Source of the DNA: Siphonodentalium dalli
Taxonomy: Eukaryota; Mollusca; Scaphopoda; Gadilida; Siphonodentaliidae
DNA: 64,000 nucleotides
Assembly (NCBI GenBank): GCA_032622095.1
Contig: CP136065.1
Coordinates: 216,856,151 to 216,920,150, forward strand
Reading direction: 5' to 3'
Shown: piece by piece, positions 10,428 to 25,400 of the stretch
Numbering within the stretch: position 1 is the first letter of the stretch
Layout: every line of letters begins with the position of its first letter
Program-made: the position numbers and the translations under genes
The notes under the pieces: generated by a model
What the model saw: only the letters and a program-made list of their open reading frames with translations
The model's database searches: none
What the model was told of the DNA's origin: nothing

Positions 10428-13400
10428 GTGAGTATAGAAAGCATACACCTTATACAGTAATGCCCTAAATAATCGACTCCTTAACAACAGCAGAATTATG
10501 GACAAAATTTGAGGATTTAGTCGGAAATATGGCTTGTTGCCATTCATCAGAAAGCTCTCAGTGAAAGCTTTCCGATGAATGGTAACAAGCCATATTTCCA
10601 GTGAGAGCTTTCCAATGAATGGCAACAAGCCATATTTCCGACTAAATCCTGAAAAGTTACCCATAATTCTTCTGTGGTTAAGGAGTCGATTATTTAGGGC
10701 ATTACTGTACATGTACATCAGAGGTATGGATACAATACTTCATATATGGCAAATTTTGGTATGCCGAAAAAAATCACAACTTTTGTACCCTGTTACGTCA
10801 GGTGCATTGGGTACAAATTAGAAAATAAATTTCCCTGATTTCTAAAAATCCAGTGCTATATTTAGCATTGTTTTGCCATATAAATAATGCAGATATCCTA
10901 CATTTGTACCATACACTTAACCTTATATTTTGGCATATTGTTTTCCATTTCAGTATATTTTCTGCCATACTTTTCATCGTAATTACTATCTAGAAGGTAC
11001 TTGATCAAATAAAGTTCATTGAAGATAAAGACAAAAGTATGTTGAAGTTAGGGCTCAAGTACACTGAAATGGTGGAAGAGAATTATCATATAAGTGGCTC
11101 ACACTTGTTCTTCAATCCAATTGCTCATTGTATGTATTTGTATGCATATAAGTTGAATGTGTATGCATATATGGCGAATATATATGTTTAAACTAAACTG
11201 AAATTGGGTAAATTTTTGCCAAAAATCTCTTCACTTATTGTGTCAATTAATGAGGTAACTCAACGTAACTGACAATACGACCGGCTTGAATGCTACCATA
11301 ATATTTTGTCTTCAAGATGCGGCGAAATCAGATGTGATGTCACAACAGGAAAAGATAGCTGAATTACCCAGCACGACGCGGGAAGAATTGAACAGGAAAA
11401 CCTACACATTAGCAACAAAGGAGGATATAGACTTCAACATAGATATTCCTAAGCCAAATAATCCTGTAGAATTCAGTGAAGAAGAGGTGGGCAGGCTATT
11501 AGAAACAGTGGAGGATGACATGGTATGTCATGAGTAGTTTATTGTAAATATAGAGAAAACATACATTTTTTTTTAAATACCGAAATATCTCTGGAAAGAA
11601 AATTCAATATTTCTTCCCAGACATGATTGAGATGTTTCAGGTATTGAAACAAAAAAACTGTAGCTATTCTTTTTATTTTATTCACCTTAATAATGCTCAA
11701 AGTTGCTAAATTAACTCTAAAATACTTAATTAAAAATTAATTCTACTTAATAAAAGAGTGCGTGCCAGTGAGTGTTTACAAACATGTGAGCATCTAGGCC
11801 TAAAGTTGAAATTGACACATTTTCACTCAAACATAGCATATCGATTGGTCAAGTGGCATCATAAATGTGTCGCTTTTGATTGGCTAGCGTACAGTGTGCA
11901 CACACTGATCATTCGATGCACCTTGGCAGCTCGTATGTTCCTTGTTGTTGTTAATTTCAATCTGGCAAGCTATAGTGAAATAACAATAGATACAATGAAA
12001 TAACAAATTTGTATTTCACTATATTTACATACTAAGTGTTGTCATCACTAAATCCAGCATTCTGATTGGTCGGCGCCCACGTGGCTAGTTGCAGTTATTT
12101 CTCGGTGAATGCGCAATGCCTCATAACACCAAGCTCATAACACCATCGAGCGTCATTGGGTTTGGAAAGACGAACGCGTAATGTTTTGGGCGCATTTGGA
12201 CTCGCGCAGGATTGACTTAATACATCATCGGGTTTCAATGTGAAGAGAAATTGTTCCTATTAACTTTTGCCAAGGGTGCTATTGGGTATTTTGGGCTGTT
12301 TTTGTCACGATACACTTTTTGATTTAAATACATTTACAAAAGTGGCTTATTCGCTAAATGTATATAAATATAAGGATTAACTGTCATGTGGAGTATTTTT
12401 ATGGAGATGTAACCGTGAGGTAAGTGGTCATAACTTGTATGTAAAACCCTTCGGGTTTTACACAAGTTATGTCCACTTACCTCACGGTTACATCTCCATA
12501 AAAACAGTCAACATGACAGTTAATCCTTATTTAGCTTTCGATTTATTTGATTTAAATCAAGATTTTTTTGATTTTTTTTCATAACTGTTCTGAAAATATG
12601 TAATTGTGCAATTTCACTGATAAATGAATGTTCTGAAAGGTGTTGCTTATTATATCCAAGGCTGGATTAATCAGAATTCTATGATCGTATTAGTATTTAA
12701 TATTTTTTTGTATACCAATCAAACACAAATATCATGGCAGTGCAGATATAGCGATCATGTACTTTATGCATACACTAAGGTCCATGTGGGTTCCAATGTT
12801 TATGATATCTTGAAATGTAGACCTGTGCTTAAACTTTTACTAATACATTTAGTCAATTTTCACTGAAAACTGAATATTTTCAATCACGTTTGCTCTCAGT
12901 GACAGTAATCACATCATATATCGAGTATAGACACTAGACAACTAAAGTAGTTAGATGGCAGAGTATATAGTACAGTTACTCAGTTAACATTTACATGTAT
13001 GGCAATCAGAAAAGGAAAGAGAATTAAACAGTGTAGTTGCAAACAATACTAGCAATGCTAAGTGGAACGGGCCATCTGCTGGAGCAGTAAATGCAGTAAC
13101 ATGCAGTATACCTGTAGTTTCTATAGGGTTGATAATTACAGTACAATTTCATATCTATTATCCAATGTGTATACTGTTTAATCATAGTCATGTTATAGTT
13201 TACAGAAACATTGTTAGATATTGCAGTTCTTGACTTTTTATCATGATTTAAAACATTTTGATTTAAATCACTTGATTTAAATTGGCCAACCCTGGATACA
13301 GATGATGATCTACGTTTCGGTAACGTGACAACATGTTGTTTTTAGTTCATAGAGCGCATGAGTGTATTTTGCTCTCATCCATGGCTCAAATTCATTCATT

Positions 13401-16400
13401 TGTTGCATATATTCTGTTGAGTATAATAGGAGATGGTCCAATAAATGGCCAGATTTAGTGTACATAGGGTCCTGCGAATATTCGATATTCGATTCGAGAT
13501 TCAATTCAAAAGTCAAATTCGATTCGAATTCGATTCGAAATTTCGAATATACACTGACAAAAAAGTAAGCTGTTTACGGACAAGTGCACACGTCGATCTT
13601 CTCTGTTTCTGTGCCATATAATTCCCGAAAATTATGAATATATGCACCTTTTAATTCTTATTGTACATCACGAATGGTCGCATGCTATTAAATATAAGTA
13701 TAGCCAGTAATTAGCAACTATATGACGACTAAATACATCTGAATTCTAGCTTTGAACATGGTAGCCAAAAGCTCAGAGATCGCCGATGGACCGACGACAC
13801 ACGTAAATTATAATAGCGATGAGACTGAGCAACCACTAGCGTTATCCGCCGACTATACGTTAGAGCTGGGCGGTTTTGCGGTTTTTACCGTAAGTTCGGT
13901 GTTTCCTCCACCACTAAAAACCGAACCGAACATTTAGAAGAAAACCGTCATCGGCGATCTTTCTTGGTTGACTACTGACCGTATTTCACCGGTCAGTGGG
14001 ACGGTCGGAAATTATACTCGCCGGTCCGCCGGAAGTTATTAATCGACTTCCGTTTCCAAGCGAGATAGGTGACGCGAAAAAATCAACTCGTCTCGACAAC
14101 GATGTCATAATTCTCATAATGTCGAGTACGAAAAGCAAATGGCTACGATTTTTCAATAAAAAAAATAATAAACTTTCATCTTGTAAATTATGTATCAAAG
14201 AAATATCGGCGGAGCACGGAAACACGTCAAACTTGCGGCCACATATCCAAAGAAAACACAAAAAAGAATTCGTTGAGATACAAACTGAAATTGAAAGCGA
14301 GAGTCAGCTTCAAGTTGAAAAGACCGCCACTTCTTCTGGGCTTATATGTAGAAAACGGAAATCTGAATCTGTTGTAACTGATAGTAGAGAAACGAAACAA
14401 GGAAGAATAACTGGATATTTGGGATCACATGGTATTTGGGATAAGAAAGATGCCAGAAGATTGCAATCAGACAATCTCATAGTACAAATGATTTGTCTAG
14501 ATTATCAACCTATGTCAATCGTAGAAGATGAAGGATTCCTCAAGCTTATAAATTATCTTCAGCCGTGTTATAAGCCACCAACAAGACGTGAATTGCGATC
14601 AGTTCTCATCCCAGGAATGTACCAAACAAAAAAAGCAGAAATTCTCGAGGAGCTAAAGCAAGCAGAATTCTTTGGATTAACTACTGACCATTGGACTTTC
14701 CAGAGCGAATGACGCATATATGGCCATAACATGCAATTTTCTCAATTCTGATTTTGAACTGAAGGATTATTGTCTCGCCATTACTCATACCCCAGACTCA
14801 CATACAGCTGTTAATATATCGACGGATTTAACAAATTGTGTTGAAAACTGGATAAGGGACAAAGGGAAAAAATGCAAAGTGTATGTGGTTTCGGATAATG
14901 CTTCCAATATGGTCGCTGCTGCAAAATTATTGCCATCTCATTTCACAACTCTGCGCTGTTTCGCACATACCCTCCAACTTGTAATTAAAGACAGTCTTAA
15001 AAAGTTTCCTGCCACTCAGAAAATAATAGCGAAGTGTAAAACTATTGTGACATATTATCATCATAGTTCTCAAGCCACACATAAACTCAAAGAAATGCAA
15101 AGAACAATGGGGTTGAAGGAACATAAGCTAAAAACAGAGTGCGAAACCCGATGGAACTCGACGTACTATATGATGGAAAGATTAGTACAAGAAAAAGAAC
15201 CTCTGTCTGCAGTAATTGCATCCATCGCTAAATTGCCAAATCTTAATGCATTTGAATGGAAAACGGCAGCTGAATATGTCAAGGCATTGAAACCTCTGGA
15301 AAATGCAACAACAATGCTCTCGTCTGCAAAGTTTGCCACCACATCCATGATCATACCAGTTCTGAACACTGTCGTAGATGAACTGTCCTGTTCTGTATTG
15401 AATGACTTTGGCAAAACTGTTACATGTAACATCAATAGCAGGTGGCCTGACTATGAGAAAAATGCACTATATGCTGTTTCAACATGTATTGATCCCAGAT
15501 TTAAACTACATGCCTTTGCATGTGACAATCTGAAATGTACTGCCAGACAAATGTTGTTAGACCAACTGTTTTCACACTGTAACAAAGACACCAAACTTGT
15601 GACCAAAGATAAAGAGACATGTTCAGAATCAGAGGAAAATGTTGACTCTGTTGAGGAAGTTCAAATAACTCATGCTACTCCATCTACTTCCTCCACAGTC
15701 TCAGTATCAGAAAAGGGTAAAGAGGAGACAGTTCCTAAGCGTGATTTCTGGGCTACGTTAAAAAAAAAAGTGGCGAAGAAAAAGGAGCCAACGAAAGGAG
15801 ATGAAGATGAACTTAGAGCAGTGCTACTGTTTGAAACTGACCATTACCTTGAAGAAGATCCCATTGAACCAACAGATTTCCCGTTCAGTTGGTGGCAGAA
15901 CAATAAAAGACAATACAAACATCTTGCAGACTTTGCCAGGTCTCTGTTGTTCATTCCTGGAACATCTGTTCCCAGTGAAAGGATTTTTAGTAAATCAGGC
16001 TTAGTTCTGTCAGACAGAAGATGCAGCTTGAAGCCTATTCACGCAGAAATGCTTGTATTCCTAAATCATAATTTGAGATGTTGATTCCATTTGGAAATTG
16101 GAATACAAGCATTTCTGCATCAATAGGCTTCAATACTCAATAGGCTTCAAGCCTTCAAGCTGCTATTGTTGTCAATTTGTTGAATGAACTTGAATCATCA
16201 TTCATCATGATATCAATGTGAATTATGCGACCCAAATGAAAATATTCATTTAGTTTAAGACTTTAAGTTAATGAACTGCAGTTAAACAGTGTTACAATAT
16301 ATTTTAATTTGTTTTAAGTTTAAGTTTATTTTTTGTTGTTATTACAGAATCATATTTTTAGTTCTGTTTGCTTTATTTTTACATGATTTTGAATAAATTT

Positions 16401-19400
16401 AATTATTTTATGAAAACAGTTATCAATTCCCATTTGTTCAAGCCTAGTGAGGAAAAATACCGAAATCGAAACCGAACCGAGGTTTTTCTTAGTAAAAAAC
16501 CGAAATTGAAAACCGAGCCTGAAAAAAAAAACCGCCCAGCTCTACTATACGTCTCAGATTCCGCGTTATGTAATATCGCTGAGAATGTAAACAACACGTG
16601 CTCGCGGTGGCGGTGGCGGTGGCGGTGTTTTCTTTTGAAGTTGACTTTCAGTTTCGGAGCGTTCCTTGAAACTAGACAATTTGTCGTCCGTTATTCATGT
16701 ATATTTTAAACATGATAAAAGCTGCATGTAGTGCAGGAACTAGCACATGTGATGAATGCAACGTGTATATAAATCGCAAGCGTCTGGGACAACAAGACAT
16801 CTAAGCATCCAGCACTACATAAACAGGCTACCCTGCGACTATTGTTGCATCTTCAAGTTTATAAAAACGGGTGTTTCCGAGAACCGATTTGCAATTGTGC
16901 ATGTACATGCAAACTCTACAAATTGCTCGTGATTTTAATTCCGATAATCCGTTTAGTGGTTATATATCTAATCGTCATTACGACCGCATGGACGTTTTAA
17001 TCTGTTTTTGTTTTCTCTCGACAATTCTCAATTGAAGTTAATAGTGTCGGGAACGACGGTTGATCGCCACACAAGTTATGATGGAACTTCATGGAAGTTC
17101 ATAGAACGTTTCTCAAATCGTCTAATCATTGACATTAAATGCCTAATTGAGAATGCAACACACAGGTATTATTCGATTCGATATTCGATTCGATTACGTA
17201 GACTCGATTCGATATTCGATTCGATCAAAATCTCCAATTCGCAGGACCCTAAGTGTACACTACCCCTTTAAACATTGGAAAAGATTAAAGCAGTGAAAAT
17301 TATTCTTAATATAATATTTAGACTAAAATATTTGAGCTTACTACACAATTAATGATGTTTGTTGGCAAAGCACTGTAACAGTTTGGTTTACATAACAATG
17401 GTTTCCACACGTGAGATTTCATTATTGGAGATAATATATTTCTACATCATGTGCATATTCTTCTTAGTGGTTATGTTTTTAGCTTCCAGTGGAGCTATTG
17501 TCATCACTCCTTGTCTGTCCATCCATCCATTCGTCTGTCCATCCCATCAACGTCTTCTTCTCCAGAACCATAAGACCGAATGGATTCATATATGGTATGG
17601 ATGTTCTCTAGGTAACTGGAATTCAGATTTGTTCAAATGGGATCACCAGGTCAAATTGGGGTGGAGCTCCAATAATAATTCTTAAAACAACTTCTTCTCA
17701 AGAACCAACAAGCCTATTTAGCTTATATTTGGTACAGAGGATCCTTTTGTGACTGAGATCCAGATTTATTAAAACAAAATGGGGCCGAGTTAGGGGGCCC
17801 AAAATTTGTTCTCCAATTAAATCACTAAGACTCTTTAAGCATCTTCTTCTCAGGAACCACTGTGCTGATTAATCTGACATATGTTGTGAAGAGGCTTGGA
17901 TGGTAGGGTTTCAGATTTGTTATTAAAAATGGGATCGACCTGTCAAAAAGGGCCAGAGCTGGTGTCACTCTATTCATTGGGCCCAGTCTCCCCTCCTCCC
18001 TTCCCCAAAATTCTTGTCAAATTTATATTTCTTTCTTGCTTTGACAATAATTATCATTTCAGGCTGCTTGAGTTAATTACCTGACTTAGGCTGACTACTT
18101 GCCACATGTCAGGTTTTATCTTATCTGACATATTTGAATAAACAAACAGTTCCACAGTGCTTCATGGGCACGGTTCTACCAGTATGTCACTGACTGTTAT
18201 GTTTGTGTCTAAGAGTCTTTTGTTAACCACCACTTAGACCAATGGATCTCAAGGTCCTGGAGATTCAACACCCCACCACCCTCTGCTTAACAAGAGAAGC
18301 TATTTGTGCTGTTGAATTCAAGTTTGGTGTGTATATAGATTACTAGTATCATACAGTAGTTATGATATCTTATCAGTTTATATAGGTGTTATAATGTCAT
18401 TTCTATATAGGCTGTTAACCCTTTTCATCTATGTAATGAGGTTTATAGCAATTACTATTATTTTAATAGCACATCTCAGTCATTGACTGTCTTGTTTGAG
18501 ATTTTATTATTTTTGCACTGTGAGTGCCTCGGGTCCATTTAACATTGTAGGTTAATTTTAACTTGCACATCATTTTTCAAATTTCAGCCTCTAGGTGACA
18601 TGCCAAATCCTTACAAGAGAAAACAGAGAAAATGCTTGATATGTGAGCACAATATAGAAGTGAGCTACAAGGTGAGATTATGAAACACTAGTGTTCAGAC
18701 ACTGAACGATAAACATACATGTACATGTAATGTGGATAGACCAAGTCTTCTCGGCATATCGGTTGGGATTTTGCTTGTTTTGGATCGAGTCCCATCCCGT
18801 TACTCTTCTACAATGGACTTTATGCCCAGAATTGTGGGTTGGAGTTATCTTGCTTATATGTCTTCTAAATATGTCAAATGGAAGTTTTGTGTACATGAAA
18901 ATAGAGGGCAGCCTTTCCCAAGAATGATGATATCAAACATGCGTTCATCAGATGTCCGTTAAATGTCAAAGCAACCAGATTTATAAGTACGCAAAGCTCT
19001 GTTTTCCAGAGAATGTGAATTGTTGCACTATCAGAAAATGCATGTAAACAATACATTAAATGATGGTATCATCACTATACCTCTTTCTATCATGGTAAAT
19101 GATATGTCAGTTTGAAGACAGATTAATCGCGGACGTATCAGATGATTGATCACAATCGTGGGTTCACATGAATGCCCGGGCTCCATATGTACATGTACAT
19201 CTTTTGAATGAAAGTCCATTATAGAAGAACAATGGGACAGAAGTCCTGTTTGAGGTCTGTTCGATTCGCGTTCTGTTATTGCGTATATAAAACACGGAAT
19301 ACCACAAAGAGGGAAACGGAACTAAAACAAACAAAAAGTTTAAATCGGCAATATAATAATTTGAGTCGGCGGTTTTAAAGCAGTCGGTCGGGACTAGCAG

Positions 19401-22400
19401 AAACCAACACTTTATTAAGCGTGGCCAAAAAAGGAAGGCTTCTTGTTTGATATATTATAATCCTTGTCTGAACATTGAAGACCGCATTTACTTACTCAAC
19501 GCTGTTAAACAAAAGAGAGTCAACGTTGTGTCAACATTTTGTCACTGTTTGACTCACAGGTGATATATTCCTAATTGATTTGTAACACTAAAGCATGCAT
19601 GGCTTATCGCTTGCTTTAGCTGCAGGCTAATTTTTGGCTTCATCTTTTAAATCGGGAGATTTTGTTTCCCGATCGGGAGCACATGAGAAATGACACAAAA
19701 TCGGGAGACTCCCGCCAAAATCGGGAAAGTAAACAGGTCTGGATAGGACTCGGTTCAAAAGAGCATCATCCCAACGGATATCCCAAGCTGTTGTGGACAG
19801 AGAAGACTTGGTCTTACATGTAGCCAACTCATGGAATGCTTGTTCATAGTCATACTGCGTATACTAATTCAATAGCAACAACACATAGTTACTACATGTA
19901 TGTAGTTATATTAGCTTGCTGAGTTATTGCATATTTATGTTCTGTCCCTAGTATGTCTGCATTGAAAACCAGCATCAAATTCAATATTTTTGTTCCTGGT
20001 ATTGGACGAAGCTCTATAGGAGGACTATCTGATTATACTCTTTTATCACACACCCATAGGTGACATATAAGGATTTATCAGGAAATTAAAAATGGTAATG
20101 CAGCCCTGGGAATTGAGGAAAAGATCCCTAGGCAATTTGCCTAGGTAAAAACCGATTTTACCTTAGCAATTTTGCAACAATGTTTTGCAACAATATTGCC
20201 AGTTTGAAGTTTGAACTGTCCTCTAAATTCTTAGTGATTTTGGAGAATATTGTTTCCAGGCTTCTATTCAACATATATATATATATATATACAATTCCCT
20301 AACCAGCTCCCAAACAATGTCCTTTTAGTTAATGCCCCAGTGCCATGGACGCTATTGTAGGACATTATATCCAAAGAAGAGCGAAAATTGAGTCATGTTG
20401 GCTTAACCCTTTACCCAACAGAATGGCCCTGTGCCAATGCATTCTCTTATATATGCGAGTCGACCATAGGTCGCCTCGCATATATAAGAGAATGCATTGG
20501 CTTAACACATTAAAAATTATAAAATTGTTAAAGAATGTAAGAAAAAATGGTAAAAAAAAGATTTTTTTTAAGCCAATGCATTCTCTTATATATGCGAGGC
20601 GACCTATGGTCGACTCGCATATATAAGAGAATGCATTGGCACAGGGCATAACTGTAACTATCACAATGTGGTCAAGGAGCCGGTTCCAATGATATCCATA
20701 TTTGTATGGTTCTATTGAGACAGACCGAAGATATTTTAGGCTGTTGAAGCTTTATTTGGCCGGTTTTGGCCGGTTTGTTGGGTAAAGGGTTAAGAGGTTG
20801 TATTTCTAATTTATACAATGAAATTTTAGTAACTCAACTATACCCAATGAACTTATTTTACCTAGGCAATTATAGGCAAACTGATTTTACCTCTGTTTTT
20901 ACATAGGCATGGCCTATTGCCTAGGCTAATTCCCAGGGCTGTAATGTGACAACTCTGAATTACCCCCATGACAAAATGTGCATATTGACAGCTCTTAATT
21001 CCTCATATCGGTTCTATTTTTGTTTAAATGAACACGAAGTGCTTGATTTGAACTGCTATAGATTTATGACTGGAAAAATGTCTCACTTGTAACACACACA
21101 TGAACAAATTTACAAGCTATTTTATATGGTCATAATTTGAGTATCTTTCGCATACAAATAGACCACTTTCATGTGTGAATAGTGAGAGAGTGAGAGACGG
21201 GTGTTCTATTATTTCCAGTCTTTACAGTTCCAATGTTGAAAATAAGGTCAATTATTATGTCACATATATTTAAATGACGTGTTCATCGACGCATCTAGAA
21301 GTTATAATTAGTTGGTCAGTGATTATTTTTTCATGTATTGTCTATAAAAAAAAAAAATATTGGTCAAATGTGTGTAATAAACAGAATAATTAATCATCTT
21401 CGATGATTAAATGACATAATTCACTTGGGGAGTTGGTCCTAGTGGTTAAAGTAGGCCCAACTCCCCTCATGAGATATCACGTAATCGTCAAAACCAATTT
21501 ATTACTCTCTATATATATTCTATTCATCGCATAAGATAATGGTTGTTATCTTTCTAGTTATTCCAAAACAAAAAACAAGTCATACTGATCTGATTAATAT
21601 CATTATGGATCATGTCTATATCATCATATTCATAAAATAGTTATTTTTGTGCTATATTTATTGCAGAATGTGAGGTTGCTGAGTCAGTTTGTGTCCCCCT
21701 ACACTGGCCGTATCTATGGAAGACACATAACGGGCATGTGCATTCCAATGCAAAAAAGGATTGCACGTTGCATCAAAAGGTCACGAGAATTTGGTGAGTG
21801 CCAGTTTATTGTCCCCCGAAAAAATTATTTCGGGGGACTATTAAAATAGCCGGTGTCCGTCCGTCCGTACGTCCGTCCGGAAATGGTTTCCGGATGATAA
21901 CTTTAGTTTCGGTTATTAGATCAAAAGAAAATTTCATAGGTGAGTTTATCAGACCAAAATACAGGTCAAGTTCGAATATGGGTTTGCTCCGCCCATTTTT
22001 GCTAGAGTTATGGCCCTTTTTTTACTTAGAATCTTGTAATTTTCTGGTTTCCGGATGATAACTTCAGTTTGTGTGATCATATCTGAACCAATTTGGTATG
22101 TGAGTTTATCAGCCCTATGTACAGGTCAAGTTCGAATATGGGTATGCTACGCCCATTTTTGCGAGAGTTGTGGCCCTTTTTCAACTTGTTTTACATAGAA
22201 AATTTCTCACTTTTTCGGTTTCCGGATGATATCTCAAGTTTGGATCCTTTAATAGCAAATACCTTTTGTATGTGGATCAGTCATATCAAGATACAGGTGA
22301 AGTTCGAATATGAGTTTGATCCGATGAATTTTCTCAGAGTTATGGGCTTTTCGGCCTTTTTTATGATAGTCGAGAGCTCTGTCAATCTGAGTCCATACAA

Positions 22401-25400
22401 ACATATCACCTTGTAACTTGGGTGTTAATTATCAGATTTTCTTGTCCTTCGGTGTGGTTATAGCCAGCTCGGTGGAAAGAATTATCACATACTTCAAATT
22501 TCTACAATTTATTTTTACCAGAGTTATTGTCCTTGTTGGACTTCAAAACTGTTGGGAAAACAAAATATTTTCCAAATTTTTAGCATTGTTACTCAAGTAA
22601 TCAACAGTTGGATTTGAATGTATTTTGGTATATTGTGATAGACCAATCTGAGTGATAGGATACCCCCATAGGACGGGTTTTATCCATTGATTTTACTATA
22701 GTTACGAACATGAACTTAGAAAGCAGCAAAATGAGTCCTCCTTACAAACATGTAGCATTGCCCACTCTCTAAATTGAGTGTTGGGTGCATATGCAATGCT
22801 TGTCATTGCACTTGTTAGCTTTTAGACTGCCTGCTGTCCAAAAGAGAGTTCATTGATGTTGTTCACATTTTCCATTCAAGAGTTATCCATCCGTCGTTCG
22901 TTAGAATTGTCAAGTATTGTGTTTGTTCATCACCTTTTTTTTTCACAATTTGGTTTCCGACCTGCCCATATTTCAATTTTCACCATGGGGGTATCCCTGC
23001 ACCCATGGTGCAACCTTGTTTTAACCATTTGGTACCATGATAGTGATACAGTCCTGAAATTGGCTATGGAAATATGCAATGCCGTGGGAAATACTGTCAC
23101 AGCATGTGGAATCTTACATGCCACATCATTAAATTTGCCATGGGACATTTTTCCTAATTTTGAGAGCTAGATCTGTCAAGCAGTACCTATTTCAACTGCT
23201 GTACTAGTACTGCCCTAAGTAAATTACTTATTGAACCGGGGTAGCACCCCTGTTTGACGCATTTCGGTTGGACTTTACACACGGTTGTAAACTGCTAGAC
23301 AACCAGAGAATTTTGTGGTTAAAACGCATGTAATCATCAACTGGTATGAAACGATAACTTCCAGTACAATTGGGGGTCATGAAAATTTATATATATCTCA
23401 TAGAAATGAAAGTAAGCAGGTACAGTAATGCCCTAAGTAATCGACCTCTTAACCAAAGCAGAATTATGGGTAACTTTTCAGGATTTAGTCGGAAATATGG
23501 CTTGTTGCCATTCATCGGAAAGCTCTCCCCGAGAGCTTTCCGATGAATGGCAACAAGCCATATTTCCGACTAAATCCTGAAAAGTTACCCATAATTCTGC
23601 TTTGGTTAAGAGGTCGATTAATTAGAGCATTACTGTAGCTACAGTGTATCAGCAGTCAAGGAATATAACGAGGGTTTCTTGACCACATTTAATCGTGGTG
23701 CCACAGCAGTCATGGATTCGTTAAGTGTGACACTGTTATGGTTTAACCACAGTTATAAAAGCATACTACACCAAAAGGGTCAATTACTTACAGTAATGCC
23801 CTAAATAATCGACTCCTTAACCACAGCAGAATTATGGGTAATTTTTCAGGATTTAGTCGGAAATATGGCAACAAGCCATATTTCCGACTAAACCCTGAAA
23901 TATTACCCATAATTCTGCTGTGGTTAAGGAGTTGATTATTTAGGGCATTACTGTAGCTCAAATACTACACTATACATTTGGTACATTGACAAAGGAATTG
24001 CAGATGAAACTACAAACAACTGCACTAAATAAATTTTCAGTGGGACATGCATTCATTAACGGTGGAGGATAGAGGAGAAAGTTTCTCAGTAAATATACAG
24101 AGGTAGATACGTTCATTAACTGCAGAGGATAGGGGAGAACTTTTCTCAATAAAATTAAATATACAGCGATACATATGTTAATTAACTCTGAAGGATAGAA
24201 GGCATTTAACATCACTTGATTAAATTCCTGACTATTTAGTGTGATTGTTTATTAATTTGTTACATAATATATATATATTGGATTGGATTTGAGCGTTTAG
24301 CTTATTCACGCAGAAAGGTAAAATAAATCATGATCATACATAGCAGCCCTCATAATTGGCTACGGCAATCGGCAATGCCGAAGCCATTTGCTGAAGCAAG
24401 CTGGGCAACAATAAAGGGTTGCCTTAGCAGATTGCCGAAGCCAAACAATCTGAATTAAAAGGGCTGTACATAAACGTAATTTGCGAGCCCAGTTTTCAAT
24501 GTTGTGAGATTATGGAAGAAGCGTGTATCATTTACATGATTTGGTAAAGAATATTTTGAACGGGACGTAAGAAACATTTTTTTTACCAATATTTAATCCG
24601 TTTTGGTTAATCGGTTGTTAAACAGCATTATCCCAACCGATTTCACTGGCTGGTTCAATTCGAGGAAACTTGGACTAGTATTTGAGATTCAGCAGCCAGG
24701 TTTGGCACTCATTTCAAACAAGTATCAATGACTTTGTTGATGTTTTCAATAGAGTTCTTAGTTTATGGAGGTTCGCCATCATGTCTGTTTTTACAACAGT
24801 GCCCAATGCCAGCACCCAAGGTGCATTTTCTTGTTTGGCCTATTTTGTTAGCTGAAATGTGACAAAGCAAGAGATGCTTTAATGATGTTCTCAACGTCAA
24901 GTACTATTTCATGTACAAAGTCAAAAATTGAAGATTTAGTCAGGGTTCCAGACCTCCACTTAACAACAACAACATATAAATCTTAATTCAATATCATATT
25001 CTGCTTTATTCTGTTGGAAAAATGTTGAAAACCAAATATGACATAGATTTTACGTAAATACCCAAGAATATCATATTGTTATTGAAAAAGTAACAAAATA
25101 AATATTGGTGTCTCTCTAAAACCTTTAAACTATATGAAATAAATGTGTGAAAATTTAATATCAAACAATAGCATCATTCTTGTTATAAACATGTTATTTT
25201 ATATACCGTACTATAATTATACCCCCACTTTCGAAGAAAATGGGGGGTATACTTGATTGACTGCGTCTGTCCGTCAGTCACACTTTCTATGTCTGTCCGT
25301 CACACTTTCTCCCTCCGTGTGTCGTCCGTCCTACCTCATAACTCGAACAACTATGAACCGATTTCAATAATTTTCTGTATGCAATCTCCTTAGGACCGCC

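Larger units (their letters stand above)
13465..17251. mobile_element. Outer hAT-like element, split by a second hAT
   Basis: Terminal repeats TAGGGTCCTGCGAAT (13465) and ATTCGCAGGACCCTA (ending 17251) are flanked by the 8-bp duplication AGTGTACA (13457-13464 and 17252-17259). Subterminal CGATTCGATATTCGATTCGA motifs occur at both ends. Without the insert it is about 1.1 kb. No transposase of its own is apparent, so it is probably non-autonomous. Confidence 0.9.

Noticed and set aside
16600-16625. GGTGGC repeat beside the inner hAT as a feature
   Set aside because: It is a four-unit simple repeat in the outer hAT with no further support.
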